A DNA stretch of 10,710 nucleotides, taken from positions 1 through 10,710 of the forward strand of contig JAAFHQ010000127.1 of the NCBI GenBank assembly GCA_013298445.1, written 5' to 3'. Position numbers and translations under genes: made by a program. This DNA comes from Chitinophagales bacterium. Its GTDB lineage: Bacteria; Bacteroidota; Bacteroidia; Chitinophagales; Saprospiraceae. Each line of letters opens with the position of its first letter. The first letter of the stretch is position 1. This document shows positions 6,758 through 10,710 of the stretch, piece by piece. The notes below the pieces were generated by a model that saw nothing but the letters and a program-made list of their open reading frames with translations, did no database searches and was not told where the DNA came from.

Positions 6758-7291
6758 ATGAAAAAATGGAATCTGATCATTGGCACCTTATTGTTGTGTG
6801 CAAATTTCGCCTTGGGCCAATCCTACAATACTGCCCTGGGTTTACGGATGGGAACCGAGTGGGGGCTCACCATGCGGCAGCGTTTTTATAAAAATTACGC
6901 CGCAGAAATGCTCCTTCAATCCAGTCTGCAAAGGGAGGAAACCCAATTGACTATATTAGGGCTCGTTCATAAACCTTTGTTGACCCGGCGCCTGAATTTT
7001 TATTATGGTGCAGGTTTTCACAAAGGTTGGGCCGATCAGTTGGAAGTTTCTTATGATGACCCCTGGGGCATCGACTTCATCGCTGGTTTGGAGTTGACCA
7101 TTGGTAGCATCAATCTAAGCTACGATTACAAACCAGCTATCAACCTCTCGGGTGGAGAAAAAACCTTTTACAGCCAGACCGGCATCAGCCTTCGATATGT
7201 CATTTGGAAAAGAGATAAGTATCCTTGGGAACAAAATTCCAAGAAAAAGCGTAATAAAGGGAAAGGTGGCCTGTTTGGAATCTTCAAGTAA
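6758..7291 (+). CDS. small secreted outer-membrane beta-barrel-like protein
   Basis: The 177-residue protein has a clear signal peptide (MKKWNLIIGTLLLCANFALG, cut before QSYNTALG). The mature part is made of short amphipathic strands with aromatic ends: LRMGTEWGLTMRQRFYKNYA, AEMLLQSSL, LNFYYGAGFH, GIDFIAGLELTIGSINLSYDY, and SQTGISLRYVIW near the end. This suggests a small eight-strand-type barrel in the outer membrane. I do not recognise a specific family. The last 20 or so residues are strongly basic (SKKKRNKGKGG), which is unusual after a final barrel strand and would sit in the periplasm if the barrel has the usual topology. The sequence agggtgg ends three bases before the ATG, one of the few Shine-Dalgarno-like sites in the window. 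No good terminator follows, and the tRNA promoter begins about 19 nt after its stop. Confidence 0.8.
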   Translation: MKKWNLIIGTLLLCANFALGQSYNTALGLRMGTEWGLTMRQRFYKNYAAEMLLQSSLQREETQLTILGLVHKPLLTRRLNFYYGAGFHKGWADQLEVSYDDPWGIDFIAGLELTIGSINLSYDYKPAINLSGGEKTFYSQTGISLRYVIWKRDKYPWEQNSKKKRNKGKGGLFGIFK

Positions 7292-7309
7292 ATTTTTTTT
7301 CAGATAAAC

Positions 7310-7341
7310 TTGACAAATTCCGATGCAGTATATTATCTTTG
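7310..7341 (+). promoter_or_regulatory. Bacteroidota-type promoter of the tRNA-His gene
   Basis: TTG at 7310-7312 (within TTGAC) is followed after a 21-nt spacer by TATCTTTG at 7334-7341, a full match to the phylum consensus TAnnTTTG. The expected start is about 7348, some 20 nt before the tRNA. This is the clearest promoter in the window and supports the phylum assignment. Confidence 0.85.
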
Positions 7342-7368
7342 CCCTGCTTTAGAAATAAGGCACAACAT

Positions 7369-7443
7369 GGTGATTGTAGCTCAGCTGGTTAGAGCACCAG
7401 ATTGTGGTTCTGGGGGTCGCCGGTTCGAACCCGGTCATTCACC
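7369..7443 (+). tRNA. tRNA-His (anticodon GTG)
   Basis: A full cloverleaf can be drawn. The acceptor 5' strand is gtgattg (7370-7376). The D arm is gctc/gagc. The anticodon stem is ccaga/tctgg around loop ttgtggt, which places GTG at 34-36. The variable loop is gggtc. The T arm is gccgg/ccggt around ttcgaac, and the acceptor 3' strand is cattcac. As in other tRNA-His, an extra G (-1) at 7369 faces C73 at 7443. Acceptor pair 5-68 is U-U rather than a Watson-Crick pair. A full CCA tail is not encoded (the bases after C73 are CAA), so it would be added enzymatically. The gene has its own promoter and terminator. Confidence 0.93.
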
Positions 7444-7448
7444 CAATC

Positions 7449-7490
7449 AAGAGAGTCAATGGTTTTTTAAGCCGTTGGCTCTTTTTTTTT
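7449..7490 (+). terminator. Rho-independent terminator of tRNA-His
   Basis: A stem pairs gagtcaatgg (7453-7462) with ccgttggctc (7472-7481), with two G-U pairs. It can be extended by a few A-U pairs and has a 9-nt loop. A run of nine T follows (7482-7490). It starts 5 nt after the tRNA. Confidence 0.85.
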
Positions 7491-7503
7491 GCCCTTTCCA
7501 GTT

Positions 7504-7608
7504 AAATGACGAATAATTCGAATGACGAATGACGAATTGGGGGCGCTCTTCAAAATTCAGGAGCAATGCCCGATATTCGTCATTTGTCATTCGAATTATT
7601 CGTCATTT
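7504..7608. repeat. second AATGACG-heptamer inverted repeat, between tRNA-His and a convergent gene
   Basis: The left arm 7504-7537 and right arm 7575-7608 are 34-nt reverse complements with a single exception, which is a G-U pair in RNA of the plus strand (G7527 with T7585). The loop is 37 nt (7538-7574) and unrelated to that of the first copy. Arms again consist of AATGACG units around a 9-base variant unit, here AATAATTCG. The right arm stops at the base next to the TAA stop (7611-7609) of the convergent gluconate transporter gene. The tRNA already has its own terminator, so this element most plausibly serves the transporter transcript, if it serves transcription at all. Confidence 0.9.
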
Positions 7609-8919
7609 TTATACAACAAGGCTGAGTAACATCACCCCAATCAATCCTGTCACTCCCACAATCCCTTCCATTATGGTCCAGGTGCGAAAAGTTTGACCTA
7701 CCGTCAGTCCCATGTATTCTTTAAACATCCAAAATCCAGTATCATTTACGTGTGAAAGCATCAGACTGCCCGCACCAATGGCCAAAACCATCAGCTCAGG
7801 AGAAACATCAGATCCTGCCATCATGGGTTGAATGATCCCCGCTGCCATCAAACCAGCTACCGTTGCAGATCCCAGAGATACCCGGATGATGGTAGCGATG
7901 AGCCACCCCAAAAATAGCGGCGAAAGTGCAATCCCACCCATTAAGGCAGTCAATTGATCTCCAATCCCAGACTCGATCAAAACCTGTTTGAAAGCCCCAC
8001 CTCCACTAACGATCAATAAAATGGTTGCCACACTTTCAATGGCAGTGGAGGTTTTTTGCATGATTCCTGCGAAATTCTTTTGCTGACCAAGGATTGGAAT
8101 AGCGAGAAAAACACCCAGGATCATGGCCGTGCTAGGGTCGCCAATGAAACCCAAAATCTGCCGGATGGTACTGCCTTTTTCGAATACCAGGTCGCTGATA
8201 GTGGCTACCGCCATCAACACCACCGGAATCAATGCCGCAATCAAACTTGGCCAGAATCCGGGGAGCTGTGCATCACTGTTTTCACTTTCAGGAAACAGTT
8301 TATCGGAAGGTTTAATGTCCATCCCTCGCAACAACTTAGGAAAAAGAATACCTGAAAAAAATATAGCTGGTATGGCCACGATAATCCCATAAATGATAAC
8401 CAAACCCACATTGGCTCCAAATAAGGCCGCAATGCCTGAGGGTGCAGGGTGGGGCGGAAGAAAACCATGGGTGACCGATAGGGCTGCCGAGACAGGAATC
8501 ACTACCTGAATCAGGGAGATGCCCGTGCGGCGAGCGATGCTAAAAACCAATGGCAGCAATAGAATAAAACCAGCATTGTAAAACATTACGATGCCAATTA
8601 CAAAGGCGCTTAGCGCCATCGAAAGCCCCAGGTATTTCATGCCAAAGGTATCAATCAAACCCTGACTGATTCGTTTGACGGCGCCTGTTTCGGATAAAAT
8701 GATGGCCAGCAATGCGCCAAAGGCAATGATCAAGGTAAGTGACCCCAGAGTGTCTCCCATCCCTTTTTGAACGGCTTTGATCACGTCTACGGGAGCCATC
8801 TGGGCACCTAAACCTGCCAGAATGGATACCAAAACAAGGGCAATGAATGCGTTGAACTTAAATAAAGTGATGAGCAAAATCAGCAGCACTACGGCTGAAA
8901 TCAGTACGATCAGGAGCAT
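7609..8919 (-). CDS. GntP-family gluconate:H+ symporter-like permease
   Basis: The 436-residue, strongly hydrophobic inner-membrane protein has the length and motifs of the GntP family, which imports gluconate and related sugar acids with protons. Visible signatures are FYNAGFILLLPLVFSIARRT, the VTHGFLPPHPAPSGIAALFG block in the first half, RVSLGSATVAGLMAAG in the second half, and SHVNDTGFWMFKEYMGLTVG near the C-terminus. About a dozen membrane segments are spread over the whole length, with one long hydrophilic loop around residues 200-222 (IKPSDKLFPESENSDAQLPG). No gluconate kinase or regulator is adjacent, so the actual substrate (gluconate, glycerate or another acid) is not settled. The ATG at 8919-8917 has a purine-poor upstream region; the nearest -7-like sequence (TATTTTGC on the minus strand near 8955) lacks a properly spaced TTG. 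Confidence 0.92.
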   Translation of the reverse strand: MLLIVLISAVVLLILLITLFKFNAFIALVLVSILAGLGAQMAPVDVIKAVQKGMGDTLGSLTLIIAFGALLAIILSETGAVKRISQGLIDTFGMKYLGLSMALSAFVIGIVMFYNAGFILLLPLVFSIARRTGISLIQVVIPVSAALSVTHGFLPPHPAPSGIAALFGANVGLVIIYGIIVAIPAIFFSGILFPKLLRGMDIKPSDKLFPESENSDAQLPGFWPSLIAALIPVVLMAVATISDLVFEKGSTIRQILGFIGDPSTAMILGVFLAIPILGQQKNFAGIMQKTSTAIESVATILLIVSGGGAFKQVLIESGIGDQLTALMGGIALSPLFLGWLIATIIRVSLGSATVAGLMAAGIIQPMMAGSDVSPELMVLAIGAGSLMLSHVNDTGFWMFKEYMGLTVGQTFRTWTIMEGIVGVTGLIGVMLLSLVV

Positions 8920-8993
8920 GATGCGATGGGTTTTTGATGTAGGAAAGAGGCAAAATAGGCATTTATTTTAAAAAACAGGAAAGTTTACAAATG

Positions 8994-9030
8994 AAAATAA
9001 GCCTGACAAATGCATTGCCAGGCTTATTTT
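8994..9030 (-). terminator. intrinsic terminator downstream of the Rieske gene
   Basis: aaaataagcctg (8994-9005) and caggcttatttt (9019-9030) are exact 12-nt reverse complements. After one mismatch three more pairs close a small loop. In the leftward direction the stem ends in TTTT, so the structure fits an intrinsic terminator 23 nt past the Rieske stop codon. The A/T flanks make it symmetrical, and it would also work rightward. Confidence 0.8.
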
Positions 9031-9053
9031 AAGAACCATTGATTGAAGTTTGT

Positions 9054-9464
9054 TTAGGAGAAAATCCTTAGACTGGTTCCATTCAGAGCAGTGTTGTACT
9101 GGGTTAATGCTCGGGATGCTGGGCCACCTGTAACCGAGCCGGATTCAGCGAACGTAGCACCGTGATTGGGGCAGTAAAACCGTTTGTTGTTGGCCTGATA
9201 CTGCACAGTGGTTTGTTCGTGGGTACAGGCAGCAGAAACCGCGATGTATGCTCCAGTGGTAGTACGGCCAATGATGATGCCGTCTTTTACCAGCGAGCCA
9301 CCGTTGCTATTGAGTGCAGAATTGGCACTGGCGGATAAATCCAGGGTGAAATCCACATTGGAAGGAGCAATGCCCGATTCTTTGGAACAGGCACCCAGGC
9401 AACTGGCTACCACCAGGCTGCCAACGGAGAACCCGAGCAAGTTCATGAATTCTTTACGGTCCAT
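9054..9464 (-). CDS. Rieske [2Fe-2S] domain lipoprotein
   Basis: The 136-residue protein carries a complete Rieske cluster-binding site. Cys80 and His82 lie in ACTHEQ, and Cys98 and His101 lie in YCPNHGATF, 15 residues apart. The following GSVTGGPASRALTQY is the usual third loop. The N-terminus (MDRKEFMNLLGFSVGSLVVA, then SCLGACSKE) has a lipobox L23-G24-A25-C26, so it is probably a lipid-anchored periplasmic protein. The charged MDRKEF start also resembles a Tat-type N-region but lacks a twin arginine. Rieske proteins of this small type carry electrons for oxidases, reductases or bc-like complexes. No cytochrome b or oxidase subunit is adjacent, so the partner is unknown. It is a single-gene unit: 164 nt separate it from pyrF, and a terminator follows. 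No Shine-Dalgarno and no convincing promoter were found in the 9465-9628 gap. Confidence 0.9.
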   Translation of the reverse strand: MDRKEFMNLLGFSVGSLVVASCLGACSKESGIAPSNVDFTLDLSASANSALNSNGGSLVKDGIIIGRTTTGAYIAVSAACTHEQTTVQYQANNKRFYCPNHGATFAESGSVTGGPASRALTQYNTALNGTSLRIFS

Positions 9465-9628
9465 ATTTGAATTTGGGTTAAATAATAATGGAAAATGGTC
9501 AACAGGGAACAGGTGGTTTCGTAATTAACGAACGGATAGAAAATTGGTTTATACTTTAAAAGCAAAAAAAGGAAGGTTTGTACTCAGCAAGACTGAATAA
9601 AATTTCTAAGCAAAGCAATTGAAGGAAA

Positions 9629-10435
9629 TTAAGGAATAAACATGGCCATTTGTTGCTGAATCTCCATGGCCGCAGCTCTAGCCTTGTCAGCAAAATCTAG
9701 TCCGGTACCGGCATAGATGATACCGCGAGAGGCGTTGATCAATAAACCAATATCTTCGTTTAGACCAAATTTACACAAGGCTTCGAGGTCGCCGCCCTGG
9801 GCGCCTACTCCGGGTACTAATAAAAAATGATTGGGTGCAATGCGGCGGATGTCGCCAAATTTGTCTGGATGGGTAGCACCCACCACAAACATGAGGTTTT
9901 CGTGCGTTCCCCAGCTCATGGCCTTGCGCATTACTTTTTCATAGAGCGGCATGGCTTGATCCTGTAGGCCCAGCTGAAAATCTGAACTGCCTTCATTGGA
10001 AGTTAAGGCCAATAAAATGACCCACTTATTGGGGAAATCTAAGAAGGGCTGCACGGAATCGGAGCCCATATAAGGGGCAACCGTTACTGAATCAAAGGAG
10101 TAGGTCTTAAAAAAAGTTTGGGCATAAAGTCGGGAAGTATTGCCAATATCGCCACGCTTGGCGTCGGCAATTGTGAAATGTTCCTCACCTATATATGCTA
10201 TCGTCTTTTGTAAGGAATGCCAACCTTGGGGCCCATGTGCTTCATAAAAAGCCAAATTGGGTTTATAGGCTACACATAAGTCCCGAGTAGCATCGATTAT
10301 AGCTTTGTTGAATTCAAAGATCGGATCTTCAGTTTCTAGCAAATGTGCTGGAATCTTACTCCATTCCGTGTCCAATCCTACACACAAAAAGGACTTCTTG
10401 CGGCGGATTTGGGCAATTAATGCTGCTCTGGTCAT
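9629..10435 (-). CDS. pyrF: orotidine 5'-phosphate decarboxylase (long, type 2 form)
   Basis: The 268-residue enzyme makes UMP from orotidine 5'-phosphate, the last step of de novo pyrimidine synthesis. Catalytic elements are clear: CVGLDTEW near residue 18 with Asp22, VAYKPNLAFYEA with Lys58, and the signature IADAKRGDIGNTS (Asp91, Lys93, Asp96). The late phosphate-binding parts LVPGVGAQGGD and INASRGIIYAG are also present. Length and spacing fit the longer type 2 PyrF group rather than the roughly 230-residue enterobacterial form. The ATG at 10435-10433 lies 11 nt after the stop of the NifU-like gene, so the two are probably in one transcript, with any promoter upstream of the window edge. 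I see no terminator hairpin between its stop and the Rieske gene. Confidence 0.95.
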   Translation of the reverse strand: MTRAALIAQIRRKKSFLCVGLDTEWSKIPAHLLETEDPIFEFNKAIIDATRDLCVAYKPNLAFYEAHGPQGWHSLQKTIAYIGEEHFTIADAKRGDIGNTSRLYAQTFFKTYSFDSVTVAPYMGSDSVQPFLDFPNKWVILLALTSNEGSSDFQLGLQDQAMPLYEKVMRKAMSWGTHENLMFVVGATHPDKFGDIRRIAPNHFLLVPGVGAQGGDLEALCKFGLNEDIGLLINASRGIIYAGTGLDFADKARAAAMEIQQQMAMFIP

Positions 10436-10446
10436 GCTGAAAAAAC

Positions 10447-10698
10447 TTACAGTACTATTCCGTTCACTGCTTCTACACCAGTGATTTCAGGTACTTTTAC
10501 CCTAATGGCTTGTTCAATGCCTGCCCGCATGGTCATGATCGACATGTTGCAGTTTTGGCAATTGCCCAACCATTTGATTTTGACAATCTTATCGTCGGTA
10601 ACGTCTACAACTTCCACGTTTCCACCATCTACGGCGAGGTGGGGGCGCACGTCGTTGAGCGCGGAGTCGATACGGGCGATTAATTCGGATTTTTCCAT
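10447..10698 (-). CDS. NifU-like C-terminal domain Fe-S scaffold protein
   Basis: The 83-residue protein corresponds to a stand-alone NifU C-terminal domain, which assembles or carries Fe-S clusters to target proteins in the cytoplasm. The pattern is typical: a helix, then LAVDGGNVEVVDV, then IKWLGNCQNCNMSIMTMRAG with the cluster-binding CxxC (Cys47 and Cys50), then IEQAIRVKVPEITGVEAVN. The CQNC motif differs from the more common CxGC form but keeps both cysteines. The full protein is inside the window, and only 12 nt of its upstream region is visible, so its promoter and any upstream partner (often an ApbC/Mrp ATPase in Bacteroidota) cannot be seen. Confidence 0.92.
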   Translation of the reverse strand: MEKSELIARIDSALNDVRPHLAVDGGNVEVVDVTDDKIVKIKWLGNCQNCNMSIMTMRAGIEQAIRVKVPEITGVEAVNGIVL

Positions 10699-10710
10699 GT
10701 TGTTGTTTAT

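Noticed and set aside
7310..7516. Open frame of 69 codons across the tRNA region
   Set aside because: It is the translation of the tRNA-His gene and its promoter; the stretch VAQLVRAPDCGSGGRRFEP is a well-known artefact of reading a tRNA gene as protein.
5681..7608. The two AATGACG hairpins as a MITE or as a CRISPR array
   Set aside because: Only the arms are related while the loops differ, there are no target-site duplications or transposase-like ends, and there are no regularly spaced repeats with unique spacers.
9208..9528. Rightward open frame of 106 codons
   Set aside because: It is antisense to the Rieske gene, whose cluster-binding motif is intact, and shows no domain.
9465..9628. 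Possible promoter or small gene in the gap between pyrF and the Rieske gene
   Set aside because: Several TTG and TA-rich stretches exist but none pair at the accepted spacing with a good TAnnTTTG box, and no short reading frame stands out.

Overview
The window looks like a chromosomal segment of a Bacteroidota bacterium, probably from the Saprospiria (Lewinella/Haliscomenobacter type). The phylum call rests on four things: a phylum-specific promoter (TTG, 21-nt spacer, TATCTTTG) in front of a tRNA gene, almost no Shine-Dalgarno sequences, several small outer-membrane beta-barrel proteins including a PorV/PorQ-type and a DUF6089-type protein, and a Rieske lipoprotein. The class-level guess is weak. 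No phage, transposase, CRISPR or resistance genes were seen. The gene content is mostly housekeeping and no gene-free stretch exceeds about 205 nt.

Layout. Positions 1-3777 read leftward: arginine deiminase, then a hotdog thioesterase, then a YihY/BrkB membrane protein (4-nt GTGA overlap with the thioesterase), then a PorV/PorQ-like outer-membrane protein cut by the window edge. From 3926 to 5677 two genes read rightward: a soluble coiled-coil protein and a two-TM coiled-coil protein, which form the least understood unit here. They converge on a leftward DUF6089 outer-membrane protein (5761-6552). A rightward small beta-barrel gene (6758-7291) and a tRNA-His with its own promoter and terminator follow. 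These converge on a leftward GntP-family gluconate transporter (7609-8919). A leftward Rieske lipoprotein with a terminator comes next, then a leftward pair, NifU-like scaffold and PyrF, 11 nt apart.

The most striking non-gene signal is a set of long hairpins built from short tandem units, each lying against or inside the 3' ends of genes. Two, at 5681-5765 and 7504-7608, are made of AATGACG heptamers with 30- and 34-nt arms. Between these two loci a dinucleotide difference in one arm is matched by the complementary difference in the other arm. A third (2401-2537), made of purine-rich GTTGAGG/GGTTTAG-like units, fills the whole gap between arginine deiminase and thioesterase. A fourth set of heptamers (consensus GYGAANA, about 865-960) runs into the coding end of the YihY/BrkB gene. 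Because three heptamers equal seven codons, it produces a charged seven-residue protein repeat. In three genes the stop codon itself lies in repeat sequence; in two others the repeat starts within a few bases of the stop. This looks like a class of sequence-variable, gene-end-associated inverted repeats and is the best candidate here for something undescribed. I cannot check from this window whether it has already been catalogued.
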